A stretch of 64,000 nt of DNA from Rhodobacterales bacterium (lineage in GTDB: Bacteria > Pseudomonadota > Alphaproteobacteria > Rhodobacterales > Rhodobacteraceae): NCBI GenBank assembly GCA_002747035.1, contig PDRZ01000027.1, forward strand, positions 1 through 64,000, in the 5' to 3' direction. The translations under genes and the position numbers were made by a program. Of this stretch, positions 27,183 to 37,785 are shown one piece after another; position 1 is the stretch's first letter, and each line of letters starts with the position of its first letter. Under the pieces are notes generated by a model. The model was not told the origin of the DNA. It did not search any database and saw only the letters and a list, made by a program, of their open reading frames with translations.

Positions 27183-29750
27183 TCAAAACCGGTCCAGAAG
27201 CCGTCTGAGATAGCTGCGTTCCCGCTCGGGGCGGGCATTTTCCCCCGCCCGGCGGCGGATGTCATCCAAAAGATCACGGGCACGGCGGTACACGTCTTCC
27301 CCCTGCAACATATCCTGTTCCACCCCCGGCGACCCACCAAGATTGCGACCCAGCGGATCGGACTTCTGCCGCCCGGCCATTTGCGCATTGTCCCCCTGTT
27401 GTCCCTGATTGCGCTGATTGGACTCGGCCATCGCCTCTCCCAATGCCCGCATTCCGTCGCGCAGGGCTTCCATGGCCTCGGCCTGTCGGTCAATCGCTTC
27501 GGCCAAGTCGTCCTGACGCAGCGCCTGTTCGGCCCCGTCCATGGCCCGGCCCGCGCGATCCAACGCATCGCGCGCGGCGTCGCCACCTTCGGTTCCGGCT
27601 CCGGGCAGGCTGCGGCGTTGCGTGTCCAGTTCGCGGCGCAACTCATTTTGACGTTGGGCCAGAGATTGTTCACCCTGCCCTTGCTCTCCATCCTGACCGG
27701 GTTGGCCATTCTGCCCCTGGCCTTCGCCCTGCGAACTGCCTTGCCCCTGCCCTTCGTGACTTTGCCCGCGCCCCTCGCCTCCCGAACGGCCTTCGTTCTC
27801 ACGGCTTTGCCCCGCATTGGCACCGGGGTTGAATTGCTCCTGTAAATCCCGGAACGCCTGATCCGAAAGCCCCTGTTGCTCGCGCAGGGACTCCGCCAAA
27901 CCCTCCATGGCCTGCTGACCCGGGTTCTGGCCATTCCCCTGCCCGCCCTCGGTCACCCGCATGTTCTCCATCATCTCCTGAAACTGCTGAAGCGCCTGCT
28001 GCGCCTCGGCCATGCGGCCCTGTTCCATAAGCTCCTGGATCCGGTCCATCATCCGTTGCAGATCATCCTGTGTCATCTGCATGGTTTCACCCTCATCCTT
28101 GCCACGATCCGGCTCATCCGCTCCGTTTTCACGCGCAGTCTGGCGCTCCATCTGGTTGAGGTAATCCCGCGTCGCATCCCGCAGTTCATCCATCAACCGC
28201 GCTATTTCCGCGTCCGAGGCACCGTTCTTCATCGCCTCGCTCAATCGTTCCTGCGCTTGCCGCATACGTTCAAGCGCGTCTGACAACGTGCCCTCTTCAA
28301 GCTGCAAGGCAAGGTTCCACATGGCCTCTGCAATCTCGCCCAGCCCCTCATCGGTCAGACCATAGGCGGTCATGGCCTCAAGGCGGCGCAGAATGAAGCG
28401 CAGGCGCAGATACGAGGTTTCGGATTTGAACACACCTTCGGGCCGATGCGAAATCGCCCGCAACAACGTGGCCACGCGCAGCGCATTGGCCCGGTTCCAA
28501 AGCAGGTCACGACGCAGTTCGACCACCGCCGCCGCCATGGGATCAAAAAAATGACGCGCTGCCAGCAGCACCTCCTCTGCGCCGCCCTGCCCGATATTGC
28601 CCGCCGCATCTTCGGCTGAAAACCGTATCCTGACTGGCAGGTTGGCCCAGGGATGTTTCGAAAAATCCTCGACCAGAACTTCGGAAAACACGCGACGACT
28701 CCGCGCGACCGGCAAAGGCAACTGAACCCTGATCGGTGTCTGTGTCTCAGGTTCCAGTGCCAGCCCAAATGTGCGCTCAACCGCCCCCAGGTCCAAGGTG
28801 ATCTCGGCGCGTGCCGCGACAACCTCATAGTCATCCTGTGCCTCGAACGGCATCGTAAAGGCCCCCAGAGCAGAGGCTTCCGCCGGACCCGTGGCAAAAA
28901 TCTCGGGCGGGCGATCCGCCATCACCGACACCTGCCACACCCGTCCACCGGGGCCGTCTATGCGCAACTCCCCATCCATCGAGATCGTGAAATCCTGCGC
29001 CTGTTCGGCGGCAGACGGGACATCATCAACCCGGCCAGATACGGTTTCCGCAATTGTCAGGGCCCCCGGTTCGCCGTAAAGACGCAAGGTGATTGCGCTG
29101 CCCTGTGGAGCTTCGATCAGCCCATCCTCAAGATCATTCAGGTAAAGAACCGGCAACCCCGTATAGCCGGGGGGATCAAGCCACCCCTCCCACGCAGGCC
29201 CGGCTGCCGCTTGGGCCACGCCCCCGCCAGTTCCAAATTGCGGCGCGTTCCCAATCCGCAGGACGGACCCGAACATCAAAGCGATGCAAAGCGCCAGCAA
29301 TGCCATGAACCTTAACCCGAATGGATCACGCGGTGCCAGATTCGGAGCCGGGGGGACGGCCCGAGCCATCTGCTGCGCCCGCTGCCGCATCCGGCTGCGA
29401 TGGGCCTCCCACACGATCTGCGACGCGGGGTCTGCACCCCCAATTGCCTGAGTGTCAGTCAGCGCCTGTATCGGGTGCCCCGGCAAGGTCTCATCCAACC
29501 GCGCAATGGCCTCGGCCCGCGTCGGCATGTTGAACCGCCAGATACCCAATATGAAAAACCCGACGAGACCCAGTGCCGCAATCACTGCAACGCTCCACAT
29601 CATCTCAACCCCAAGAGCGTCGTGAAGCCCAAGCATCAACACCGCCACCAGCACCATGGCGACGGACCAGAAAGGCCAGAAACAGCGGGCAAACCGTTCT
29701 GAAAACAGGCCAATCCGCGTCAGCGCAATTGGCCAACGCAGTGATTTCAA
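27183..29750 (-). CDS. DUF4175/TIGR02302 family membrane protein
   Basis: 855 residues of the alphaproteobacterial TIGR02302 family. Hydrophobic segments lie at about 23-45, 50-72 and 140-160; a large beta-rich region follows, then a helical Gln/Glu-rich part and a low-complexity Gly/Gln/Glu stretch (about 650-700, GQGQGSSQGEGQGQ). The C-terminus ends with ERERSYLRRLLDRF. Function is unknown; a cell-envelope role is often assumed. It lies 66 bases downstream of lysA on the same strand, a common pairing in this order. Confidence 0.9.
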   Translation of the reverse strand: MKSLRWPIALTRIGLFSERFARCFWPFWSVAMVLVAVLMLGLHDALGVEMMWSVAVIAALGLVGFFILGIWRFNMPTRAEAIARLDETLPGHPIQALTDTQAIGGADPASQIVWEAHRSRMRQRAQQMARAVPPAPNLAPRDPFGLRFMALLALCIALMFGSVLRIGNAPQFGTGGGVAQAAAGPAWEGWLDPPGYTGLPVLYLNDLEDGLIEAPQGSAITLRLYGEPGALTIAETVSGRVDDVPSAAEQAQDFTISMDGELRIDGPGGRVWQVSVMADRPPEIFATGPAEASALGAFTMPFEAQDDYEVVAARAEITLDLGAVERTFGLALEPETQTPIRVQLPLPVARSRRVFSEVLVEDFSKHPWANLPVRIRFSAEDAAGNIGQGGAEEVLLAARHFFDPMAAAVVELRRDLLWNRANALRVATLLRAISHRPEGVFKSETSYLRLRFILRRLEAMTAYGLTDEGLGEIAEAMWNLALQLEEGTLSDALERMRQAQERLSEAMKNGASDAEIARLMDELRDATRDYLNQMERQTARENGADEPDRGKDEGETMQMTQDDLQRMMDRIQELMEQGRMAEAQQALQQFQEMMENMRVTEGGQGNGQNPGQQAMEGLAESLREQQGLSDQAFRDLQEQFNPGANAGQSRENEGRSGGEGRGQSHEGQGQGSSQGEGQGQNGQPGQDGEQGQGEQSLAQRQNELRRELDTQRRSLPGAGTEGGDAARDALDRAGRAMDGAEQALRQDDLAEAIDRQAEAMEALRDGMRALGEAMAESNQRNQGQQGDNAQMAGRQKSDPLGRNLGGSPGVEQDMLQGEDVYRRARDLLDDIRRRAGENARPERERSYLRRLLDRF

Positions 29751-29816
29751 CTCAGGATGTGGCGCACGGAAAATCGCCGGAACCTCCCCATAATGGGTGC
29801 CGGACAGGATTTCCCG

Positions 29817-31082
29817 TCACAGCCATGAGGGGATGCTATCGCGGGAAATCATTTCTTCCAAGGTGGGACGTGCACGAATGACAGCAAATTGATCGCCATG
29901 CACCAAAACCTCGGGGATCAGAGGCCGGGAGTTATACTCGCTCGCCATCACCGCCCCATAGGCACCCGCGCTGCGAAACGCAACCAGATCACCGGCTTGC
30001 ATGGGAGGCAGGTCCCGCCCTTTTGCAAAGGTATCGCCGCTTTCACACACCGGGCCGACAATGTCATAAGGCCGCTGTTCCACGCCCGGTTCGGGTTCAA
30101 TCACCGGGATGATGTCGTGATGCGCCTCATACATGGCTGGGCGGATCAGATCATTCATGGCCCCGTCAAGGATCAGGAACTCGCGATCCTCACCTGATTT
30201 CACATAAATGGTCCGGGTGACCATGATCCCGGCATTCCCCGCAACAAGCCGTCCGGGTTCGATTTCGATTTCACAGCCCAGATGCCCCAGCTCTTCCCTG
30301 ATCATCGCGCCATATTCCACGGGCAAAGGGGGCGCTTCGTTTGAGCGCATATAGGGAATCCCAAGCCCTCCCCCCAGATCAAGACGTGAAATCTCGTGCC
30401 CATCGGCGCGCAGCGTCCCGGTCAACTCGGCGACCTTGCGATAGGCGGCACGAAATGGTTCCAGCTCGGTCAACTGGCTGCCGATATGGACGTCGATCCC
30501 GACGACCTTCAAACCGTCCAGCTTTGCCGCATGGCCATAAACCTCGCGCGCACGGGATATCGGAATACCAAACTTGTTTTCGGATTTACCTGTCGCAATC
30601 TTGGCGTGCGTTTTCGCATCCACATCCGGGTTCACGCGGATCGTGACCGGGGCCACTTTGCCCATCGACACTGCGACCTCGTTCAACACTTCCATCTCGG
30701 GTTCGCTTTCCAGATTGAACTGGCGAATACCGCCGTCCAGCGCGGTGCGCATTTCTTCCCGGGTTTTGCCCACACCCGAGAACACGATGCGATCCCCCGG
30801 CACCCCAGCCGCAATGGCGCGGGCATATTCCCCACCCGAAACCACGTCCATCCCCGCGCCCATCTCGCCCAACAGTTTCAGAATCGCGATGTTGGACGCT
30901 GCTTTCATGGCGTAACAGACAAGATGCTCGGTCCCCTCCAACGCCTCATCGAACAAACGGAAATGACGTTGGAACGTCGCGGTAGAATAGCAATAAAAGG
31001 GCGTGCCAACCTGTGCCGCGATTTCGGACACCGGTACAGATTCGGCATAAAGTTCACCGCCGCGATAAAGAAAATGGTCCAT
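29817..31082 (-). CDS. lysA: Diaminopimelate decarboxylase
   Basis: PLP enzyme converting meso-diaminopimelate to L-lysine, the last step of the pathway. 421 residues, full length. The PLP lysine is in CYAMKAASN (Lys60); the glycine loop is seen in DLGGGLGIPY, and GPVCESGDTFAKGRDLP near residue 350 carries the substrate-binding Cys/Glu. Start MDHFLYRGGELYAESV is typical. In many relatives a small lipoprotein gene separates argH from lysA; here argH is absent and the 103 bases upstream of lysA hold no gene that I can see. Confidence 0.96.
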   Translation of the reverse strand: MDHFLYRGGELYAESVPVSEIAAQVGTPFYCYSTATFQRHFRLFDEALEGTEHLVCYAMKAASNIAILKLLGEMGAGMDVVSGGEYARAIAAGVPGDRIVFSGVGKTREEMRTALDGGIRQFNLESEPEMEVLNEVAVSMGKVAPVTIRVNPDVDAKTHAKIATGKSENKFGIPISRAREVYGHAAKLDGLKVVGIDVHIGSQLTELEPFRAAYRKVAELTGTLRADGHEISRLDLGGGLGIPYMRSNEAPPLPVEYGAMIREELGHLGCEIEIEPGRLVAGNAGIMVTRTIYVKSGEDREFLILDGAMNDLIRPAMYEAHHDIIPVIEPEPGVEQRPYDIVGPVCESGDTFAKGRDLPPMQAGDLVAFRSAGAYGAVMASEYNSRPLIPEVLVHGDQFAVIRARPTLEEMISRDSIPSWL

Positions 31083-31185
31083 ATTGGCGCGCCTTTTACG
31101 AATTCGTGGAGATTTTGAGTGCCAGATCGCTACACCCCAGCACAGGAAAGTTCACCGGATCCTGTCGCAATTCAAAACCGGTGGT

Positions 31186-31803
31186 TCAATTCTTGCGCAG
31201 TTTCGTAGGATCCCACTCTTTCAGAACCCTGGAATTGTCATCGTCGTCATACTCATACAACCTGCGGGTTTTCACCCCGGGCAACTTGCCAAACTGTTCG
31301 GCAAGCTTCTTGGGATACATACCCTGTTTGATATGCGTCATTCCCGGCAGTTGGCTGATAATTCCCGAGGTCGAATGCGCGCAATATGCATTCATCACAG
31401 CCCCGTTCGCAAGCGCGAGCCGCATCGCCTTCTCAGCGGTTTCCGCCGGAACAACCAGTTCCTGAACAACCACGTGGTAGGTGTTACGCGCATGATAGCG
31501 GGTGTAGACATCCGCCACCTGGGGGGTCACCCCGAACAGGACATCGTTACGCTCAGGGATAGTTGGATGATGGAAACTGCCTGACGGATCAAAAATCACC
31601 CGCTGAGAGGCATTGATCATCATTGACGTGTGTGCCCCGGACCCGTTGGTATTGCTGATCATGGTAAACAGCGTCAGCTTGGGGGGACCCGGATGACGAT
31701 AGGCTGCGCGCTGCACAACATCATCGGGGGCCCAAACAGGATCCGCAGCACAGCCGACAAGCCCCACCAACGCGGCGAGCACAAAAAGAACATTGCGAAT
31801 CAT
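31186..31803 (-). CDS. Conserved hypothetical lipoprotein
   Basis: 205 residues. A signal peptide ends in the lipobox LVGC (Cys18), so it should be a lipoprotein. The body contains LTLFTMISNTNGSGAHTSMMINASQRVIFDPSGSF and CAHSTSGIISQLPG, which resembles proteins conserved in Rhodobacterales, but I cannot name a domain. The His and Cys in these segments suggest a papain-like/NlpC-type fold as one possibility, not established. AAGGTGAG upstream supports the start. Followed on the same strand by lysA and preceded by the Cox subunit IV gene. Confidence 0.72.
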   Translation of the reverse strand: MIRNVLFVLAALVGLVGCAADPVWAPDDVVQRAAYRHPGPPKLTLFTMISNTNGSGAHTSMMINASQRVIFDPSGSFHHPTIPERNDVLFGVTPQVADVYTRYHARNTYHVVVQELVVPAETAEKAMRLALANGAVMNAYCAHSTSGIISQLPGMTHIKQGMYPKKLAEQFGKLPGVKTRRLYEYDDDDNSRVLKEWDPTKLRKN

Positions 31804-31846
31804 CGCTCACCTTTCACCAGGGGGCGCTACGTTACCAGGAAACGGT

Positions 31847-31981
31847 TCAGGCGTTGACCAACGCCATGAAGATCAGGATCAAAATACAGACAATGGACCC
31901 ACGTGTCATGAATTTCATAAACCCGTCAAAGGTTTGCTGTTGAACGGTCACATCCATTTCACCTTGCTTGTGATCTGCCAT
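31847..31981 (-). CDS. aa3-type cytochrome c oxidase subunit IV
   Basis: A 44-residue protein beginning MADHKQGEMDVTVQQQTFDGF, followed by one transmembrane helix (about 25-42, VCILILIFMALV). This matches the small bacterial subunit IV (COX4_pro_2) of aa3 oxidase, a single-helix subunit of unknown necessity. A good AGGAG ribosome binding site lies eight bases upstream. It is not next to other cox genes, and the gap to the lipoprotein gene is 43 bases on the same strand. Confidence 0.9.
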   Translation of the reverse strand: MADHKQGEMDVTVQQQTFDGFMKFMTRGSIVCILILIFMALVNA

Positions 31982-32061
31982 TGGGTCGCTCCTGTTCGTC
32001 CTGTTGTCACTGGTTGGGCGACTGAATACTTGATTTCCCTGGCGCTGTCACCACCCGAAGC

Positions 32062-32559
32062 TCAACCCGGTGACCTGGTTTGATCCGCCTCATCGGACTT
32101 GTCTTCCAGATCCGCCGCCAAACGGAAACCAATCCGTTTCGCTGCCGCGGCTTCCGTCTCTTTCGGCAGCGCCCGCAGGATAACGCTAAGCTGACTGACA
32201 TGTTGAACAAGCTGCGTTTTCGCACCAGAAGGATCGGTGCCATAAAAGGTCACGATATCAGGATCAAAAAAGCCCATACCTTCGATCCGAAGCACACCAG
32301 CATCACCACCGGCAAACCCCATGGCAACCTCGTGTTCGTTATCGAGCTGGTTTTCAAAGTTCTGAATATAAAGGATCAAACGCTCATACGCCCATTCCGC
32401 GGGGCTTTTTTGCTCCACCGGCTTTTGCACAACTTCGTCCGGCACATCGGTACAGGGCTCCATATCAGGGTCCGAATGAACTTCGTGTCGGCGTGGAATG
32501 GCTTGTTCCTCGTGCAATTCTACCGAAGCCTCGATCTTGTTCCCCATCATCAGGACCAT
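32062..32559 (-). CDS. DUF6173 family protein
   Basis: About 165 residues, soluble, acidic N-terminus. The conserved part begins SPAEWAYERLILYIQNFENQLD and continues through LRIEGMGFFDPDIVTFYGTD and QLVQHVSQLSVILRALPKE, the pattern of DUF6173, a family of unknown function common in Rhodobacterales. Several starts are possible (ATG 32559, 32550 or 32547; TTG 32583); I give 32559. No operon partner is obvious; 80 bases separate it from the Cox subunit IV gene. Confidence 0.75.
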   Translation of the reverse strand: MVLMMGNKIEASVELHEEQAIPRRHEVHSDPDMEPCTDVPDEVVQKPVEQKSPAEWAYERLILYIQNFENQLDNEHEVAMGFAGGDAGVLRIEGMGFFDPDIVTFYGTDPSGAKTQLVQHVSQLSVILRALPKETEAAAAKRIGFRLAADLEDKSDEADQTRSPG

Positions 32560-32768
32560 CCCGTTTTTATTGAGTAACACCAAAGACTCATCGTAACATG
32601 CCCCGGCTTTACATCAATACACGAGCAGTGATGCCGCTTCAATTGTGGGTGTCATGCTGTGCGCGAGGACAGCGGCAATCTCCGCGTCTTGCCACGCAAG
32701 GTCAGGGGAAGGCGCGTTGCTGAAATCGAAAACATCTTAGGCCACCTCCCCCCTTTCGGAGCACAGGT

Positions 32769-33296
32769 TTAGAACAACGTCACACCACCAACAGGCGGCA
32801 CAGGTTTGGGAACAGCTGCCTGAGACGCGGGCTCTTGCCATGCATCCTCCAGCAACATCATCTGAGCGCGCCCATCACATGGCCAGAAGCGGATCTTGCG
32901 GCCGCGATTCCCGCCAACATTGTGGCTGACCACAGCCAGATCTTCGTTGCGCAAAAACCAGAATGCGAACTCGCTGTTTTTCTTTCCAACCCCGCTACAG
33001 GTTTCAAACATACTGGCCCCACCAAAAAGCTTGCATTGCAAACGATTACGCTGCGCTCCCAATTGAAGAACCGCATTGATCAACAATTCCATCGCGTTGA
33101 CCCCATAGCTCAGGTTTCCTGCTTTCTCCCCTGCGTTTCCCGGCAAAAGAAAATGGTTCATTCCTCCAACGCAAGCCACAGGATCCCATATACAGGTCGC
33201 GATGCACGATCCCAGGATGGTGGACAATACCTCGTCCTTTTGGACAGAGACCTTGAACTCTCCCTGCATTACAGTGATCATATGCGCGTTTGGCAT
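32769..33296 (-). CDS. cheD: Chemoreceptor glutamine deamidase CheD
   Basis: 175 residues. CheD deamidates specific Gln residues of chemoreceptors, tuning their signalling. The catalytic Cys is in STILGSCIATC (Cys31) and the His in GGMNHFLLP (His48); LFGGASMF is also conserved. It follows the chemoreceptor gene by 132 bases on the same strand, so that receptor is a likely substrate. No cheA, cheW, cheY, cheR or cheB is in the window. Confidence 0.93.
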   Translation of the reverse strand: MPNAHMITVMQGEFKVSVQKDEVLSTILGSCIATCIWDPVACVGGMNHFLLPGNAGEKAGNLSYGVNAMELLINAVLQLGAQRNRLQCKLFGGASMFETCSGVGKKNSEFAFWFLRNEDLAVVSHNVGGNRGRKIRFWPCDGRAQMMLLEDAWQEPASQAAVPKPVPPVGGVTLF

Positions 33297-33428
33297 GGCC
33301 GGTCCTATATCTGCATCTTCCCCCGTCAGGAGGTTGTTTTACATCAACGCCCCTGCCCTGTTGTCCATCGAAATAGTACATTTGCTTCCCTGGCATTTCT
33401 CCATCGAAACGAAGGTTCGAAACGCCCG

Positions 33429-35345
33429 CTAGAAGTCTTGCCATCCGCTGTCATCATCAAGAATAACACCATTCACCACCTTGGCGGTCGATCTCGCAGG
33501 ATCTCCGCCTCTGGACCGAGGTTCAAGCGGAGGTGCCTGCGTTGCTTCGGCCCACTGATCCGAGACGGTTTCCCCACCATCTGCAAACGGAACACTGCCG
33601 GTTACCGATCCGCTTTCATGGCTCCCCCTGAATTGATCGAGCACTGACATCAATTTGTTGGCTTCGCTGCTCAAGGACTGGCTGGAAGCCGAGGTCTCTT
33701 CGGTGACCGCGACATTCTGCTGAGTGACCTTGTCCAATTCATTCACCCCTGCGCTGATCTCCTGGAGGCTGGTAGATTGTGCATGCGCTGACACCGCGAT
33801 CGAGGATACCAGTTCGGAAACTCTGCTGACCTGTGAAATGATCGTCTCAAGTGCGGCTCCGGTTTCAGCGACCAATTCACCACCTTCCGACACGTGTTGA
33901 CCACTCTTGGAAATCAGGTCCTTGATCTCACTTGCCGAATGAGATGCACGCTGGGCCAAGGCCCGAACTTCCGATGCAACAACCGCGAACCCGCGCCCGG
34001 CATCGCCCGCGCGCGCGGCTTCAACCCCCGCGTTGAGCGCAAGCAGGTTTGTCTGGAACGCGATATCGTCGATCACTCCGATGATCTCGGTTATTTGGGC
34101 CGAGGACGTCTGAATTTTTTCCATCGCCTTCACGGTACGGCGAACAACGTCACCACTCATCTCGGCCTGTTTTCGGTTGTGAGCAATGAACTTGTCGGCC
34201 TGGGCCGCGTTTTCTGCAGTGGAAGAAACGCTTGTGGTCAACTCTTTCAATGCTCCTGCCGACTCTTCCAGCGTCGCGGCCTGAGCTTCTGACCTCCGCG
34301 ACTGGTCATTTGCGACCTCGCTGATTTCAAGCGCATTGGCTCGCACATTTTCCGCACTGATGGCCACATGGGTAATGATTTGTTCAAACCGATCAAGCAA
34401 ACGGTTGGAATCATGACATATGTTTATGTATTTCTCATCCATCCCTTTGGCCAAACCGATATCCACGCGGGGTGTGAGATCTCCGTTTACGATCAAGGCG
34501 ATATTATCCCCAAGGTGATCAAACAGTGCGCTCTTTGCCCGTTCATCCTCGGCATGTTCCATCCGCAGCTTGTGATCTTTGGTCAAAGAATCGCGGAACA
34601 CAGCAAGACTGCGCGCCATCTTTCCGATTTCATCTTTACGCTCGGTGCCCGGAATAATCGTGTCGTAGTTCTGGCCGAGTATGTCTTCCATAGATTTTAT
34701 CATCGCCTCAAGAGGGCGGGACAGGATACGCGAAATGGCCCACATCATCAGCCAGATACTCAAGGCTGCAATAACTGCGGCGGATGCGACAAGAACAAGA
34801 GCCTTTGAAATCAAGCTTGACCGAATCGAGCTCAGATCCCACTCGATTGCCACCCGCCCGACCAACATGTTCTGGTTGCCAAAATGAACAGGAGCGGTGG
34901 TGAGCAACCTGCCATTTTCACCATATCTGAGGGCCGTTTCTGTCCCTTCGGCAAACTCGTTTGCAAGGGCGGCAACCTCACCCGGGTCGACCAATTCGCT
35001 TCTCCTAAGAATGATCCGCCCAGAAGCATCGGTCACGATCACCGCAGAGATTTCCGTGCCGCCCTCACTGGAATAGGCGTCAAAAACCCCTTCAACCTGC
35101 GCACTGCGATGAAACTGAACCGCTCCTGAAATCTGTTTGGCCAACAGCGCGGTGGTCGATGTGGCGTTCTGACGCACAAATCCGTTCATGAACGAACGCT
35201 GGGACGAGAGTTCAACAATCATAACAAGGACAAAACTCAGACTGATACCAACAAAGGACAGCAGAGCAAGCCGCCCCTTGAGGTGAACGGGCAGACCAGG
35301 TTTCGGGAATTTCTGGAAGAACCGGCCGATGATCGAAACTGTCAT
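33429..35345 (-). CDS. Methyl-accepting chemotaxis protein with C-terminal GWQDF tail
   Basis: 638 residues. TM1 (about 27-46), a periplasmic sensor of about 140 residues, TM2 (about 185-208), HAMP (about 210-265), then a helical signalling domain with the hairpin tip around [20 protein letters not shown] and [16 protein letters not shown]. The extreme C-terminus is GWQDF after a flexible linker, matching the x-W-x-x-F pentapeptide by which high-abundance receptors tether CheR/CheB. Gln- and Glu-containing adaptation sites are likely in the helices, consistent with cheD next door. The ligand is unknown. Confidence 0.93.
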   Translation of the reverse strand: MTVSIIGRFFQKFPKPGLPVHLKGRLALLSFVGISLSFVLVMIVELSSQRSFMNGFVRQNATSTTALLAKQISGAVQFHRSAQVEGVFDAYSSEGGTEISAVIVTDASGRIILRRSELVDPGEVAALANEFAEGTETALRYGENGRLLTTAPVHFGNQNMLVGRVAIEWDLSSIRSSLISKALVLVASAAVIAALSIWLMMWAISRILSRPLEAMIKSMEDILGQNYDTIIPGTERKDEIGKMARSLAVFRDSLTKDHKLRMEHAEDERAKSALFDHLGDNIALIVNGDLTPRVDIGLAKGMDEKYINICHDSNRLLDRFEQIITHVAISAENVRANALEISEVANDQSRRSEAQAATLEESAGALKELTTSVSSTAENAAQADKFIAHNRKQAEMSGDVVRRTVKAMEKIQTSSAQITEIIGVIDDIAFQTNLLALNAGVEAARAGDAGRGFAVVASEVRALAQRASHSASEIKDLISKSGQHVSEGGELVAETGAALETIISQVSRVSELVSSIAVSAHAQSTSLQEISAGVNELDKVTQQNVAVTEETSASSQSLSSEANKLMSVLDQFRGSHESGSVTGSVPFADGGETVSDQWAEATQAPPLEPRSRGGDPARSTAKVVNGVILDDDSGWQDF

Positions 35346-35460
35346 TTTTCTTACACGTTCTTTCTTGTCTGAAACTTTCCCATCTGAAACAGATGCGGTT
35401 TCGCACCTGCCGTCGTCACGAATGGCAACCGCTAATCCGGGATCCTTTTGTTCAGCTGCA

Positions 35461-36753
35461 TCACATCGGAGCCCGCCGCGTAGCAGGGCTGTTTTTTAAC
35501 AGGCTATGTCCAAGATGAGACAGCGTCTGTGAACTGTTGGTGAGCTCGGAAAGCTGGCCATCAATGTCGGAATGAAACCGATCCAATCGGTCGATGATAC
35601 CGTCCAGCCCTGCATCCATGCTCTTCACACGTCCACTTTCGACCCGGCAAAACAACTTGACCACATCCAAACCGTTGATACGTCGGCGCAGCCGTCTGAA
35701 TGTGCCGGGCAAATCGTTACAACAATCCACGATCTTGCCGATCTTGACTGCCGCTTCCCGACGCGAACGCTCGGTCAGCTTTTTCAACTGGAGCAATTCG
35801 AAATCGCCCTGCGGCCCGTCACCCTCAACGTCGGCCCCAACACCGCCCAACTGCTGCGAGGCCTCCTGGATCATGTCGGTGATCAACAATGACATCCTCG
35901 CTTCGTGAAAGGATTTTCGCATCTTGAACAATGTGTTGTTTTCGAATGAACCGATCTGTCCCAGTTCGTCCCACATTTCGGTTGCCATGGATTCATAGTT
36001 CTGTGAGATCGAGCTGATTGCAGCACCAGATCCATCCAAGCGCCCCGCAAGAATCCGCATGTTGATGGGTTCGCCGCGAATTTTCTGGAACCCCAGCGAC
36101 ATGCGCCGGGCAAGTTCGCTTGCACGGTCCACCTCCTCCAGCATCCCATCAAAAATTCCGCGATAGGCAAGCAGATCACTTTCCAGCCGGGCATCCCTCA
36201 GCCGCAATTCCTCGAACAATACGGTCGACATGAATGCCTCGAACGTTTCATAGCCAAGCTCGCCCAACCGTTCCAACAGGTAACGACATGATCTTTCCGG
36301 ATTTTTTCCGTCTCTTTTCTCATACTCCAGGAGTTCTGCATAAAGCGTCTGCACGGTTGCAAAAAGTTCGCCCTGAGGCCGGAACCGTACCGATAGAAAG
36401 CCATCATCGCAGGGCATCGCCAAGGCCATCGCCCAGTAATAGCCACCTTGTTTTGCCTGGTTCTTGACGAAAGCCACAACCGGCTTTCCTTCCATAAGTT
36501 TTTGCCAGACAAGATAAAACAATCCTCTGGGCATATCTGGGTGGCGGATCACCCGGTGCGGTGAACCAATCAGGTCCTGCTCTTCCCATTGGGAGACACG
36601 CAGAAATTCCGGATTAAGCTGCTGAATGACCCCGCGTTCATCCGTGCGCGAATAAAGCGTGCTGTTCCAGTCCCAGTCGATTTCACCTGTTTCGCCCGGT
36701 GTGTTTTCACCCGGCGTAGCGCCCTCTTCAACTGCGCCTTGCTGCTCGGTCAT
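35461..36753 (-). CDS. PAS domain-containing protein, Aer-like PAS
   Basis: 430 residues, no membrane segments. The N-terminal PAS domain (about 30-130) has the Aer-type signature [20 protein letters not shown]...[10 protein letters not shown]...GGYYWAMA, a family that often binds FAD for redox or energy taxis. The rest is long alpha-helical sequence without the receptor hairpin-tip motif or an output domain I recognise. It lies 115 bases upstream of the chemoreceptor gene on the same strand, so the two, with cheD, look like one sensory module. A PAS co-sensor for the receptor is a reasonable but untested idea. Confidence 0.82.
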   Translation of the reverse strand: MTEQQGAVEEGATPGENTPGETGEIDWDWNSTLYSRTDERGVIQQLNPEFLRVSQWEEQDLIGSPHRVIRHPDMPRGLFYLVWQKLMEGKPVVAFVKNQAKQGGYYWAMALAMPCDDGFLSVRFRPQGELFATVQTLYAELLEYEKRDGKNPERSCRYLLERLGELGYETFEAFMSTVLFEELRLRDARLESDLLAYRGIFDGMLEEVDRASELARRMSLGFQKIRGEPINMRILAGRLDGSGAAISSISQNYESMATEMWDELGQIGSFENNTLFKMRKSFHEARMSLLITDMIQEASQQLGGVGADVEGDGPQGDFELLQLKKLTERSRREAAVKIGKIVDCCNDLPGTFRRLRRRINGLDVVKLFCRVESGRVKSMDAGLDGIIDRLDRFHSDIDGQLSELTNSSQTLSHLGHSLLKNSPATRRAPM

Positions 36754-36894
36754 TGCAATTCTCCACTCTTCGCTTCCGCGCGAACAATGGAATACCTAGC
36801 AAGCAATTCTTGCTGACCCGTAAATCCGGGTCCGATTCATCCGGGCCCGGCCACGCCGCCGGCCCCGCATCTGTGCATATCCCGGTTAGAATGT

Positions 36895-37680
36895 TCAGAA
36901 TTTCATGCCGGGCAGATTGAGCGACGCCGTATTCCCGCCATCCACGGCCAGGGCTTGTCCCGTGACATAGCTCGCATCATCGCTGGCAAGAAACGCCACG
37001 GCCGAGGCGATCTCGGACGGGTTGCCATATCGCCGAAGTTCACAACGAGCCCCCAGCTTCTCCTCCTTGCCCGCCTGCCGGGCATAGTCAAAGACGGGCT
37101 TGGTCATGTTGGATTCAACCAATCCAGGGCAGACCGCATTCACCCGCACACCAGCAGCGCCAAAATCACATGCCGCCGTTTGTGTCATGTTGATCACCGC
37201 TGCCTTGGAGGCGGAATAGGCGTTTCCACCCGCCCCCGCGCGAATGCCGGCGACCGACGCCGTGTTCACAATGGCTCCTTTGCCCGCAGCCATCATGTGC
37301 GGTGCCACCGCATCGGTAAAGCTTACGGCACCTAACACATTGACCTCAAATACCCGTTTCCAGTTTTCCAAATCCTGTTTGCCCATTGGGCTGGCCTGAC
37401 AGATAATTCCCGCATTGTTGAACAGAACATCGACCCGACCAAAGCGTTTCAGGACATCGGCAATACAGGATTTGACTTCACCTGCATCGGTAATATCCAT
37501 CTGATAGGTCTGCGCCTGCGCCCCTTCGGGCAACGCAGCAGCCGTTTCGACCAATCCATCAGGATCAAAATCAATCAGGGCCAGCGCCGCGCCTTCTTCT
37601 GCAAGCCGTTGTGCCGTGGCACGCCCAATGGCCCCCGCAGCCCCCGTAATCACCGCCACCTTGTTTTCAAACCGCCGCAT
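36895..37680 (-). CDS. SDR family oxidoreductase
   Basis: 261 residues, classical short-chain dehydrogenase. The NAD(P) motif TGAAGAIG (12-19), NNAG (88-91), and the catalytic Ser142, Tyr155 and Lys159 (YSASK) are all present. Asp at position 37 after the second strand favours NAD. The C-terminal VTGQALAVDGGNTAS is typical. The start at 37680 has a GGGAGGAGG ribosome binding site seven bases upstream. Substrate unknown; the gene stands alone on its strand. Confidence 0.93.
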   Translation of the reverse strand: MRRFENKVAVITGAAGAIGRATAQRLAEEGAALALIDFDPDGLVETAAALPEGAQAQTYQMDITDAGEVKSCIADVLKRFGRVDVLFNNAGIICQASPMGKQDLENWKRVFEVNVLGAVSFTDAVAPHMMAAGKGAIVNTASVAGIRAGAGGNAYSASKAAVINMTQTAACDFGAAGVRVNAVCPGLVESNMTKPVFDYARQAGKEEKLGARCELRRYGNPSEIASAVAFLASDDASYVTGQALAVDGGNTASLNLPGMKF

Positions 37681-37785
37681 CGCGACCTCCTCCCGGTCTT
37701 TTACCAATTGTGTTGTTTACCCTAGCCCCGAACACCGGGGCGCGCGAACAGCAAAGCTCGGTTTTCAAACGGTGACGTTGGGTTC

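Noticed and set aside
36838-36880. GC-rich hairpin after the SDR gene as a terminator
   Set aside because: The stem needs a bulge and lacks a T-run.
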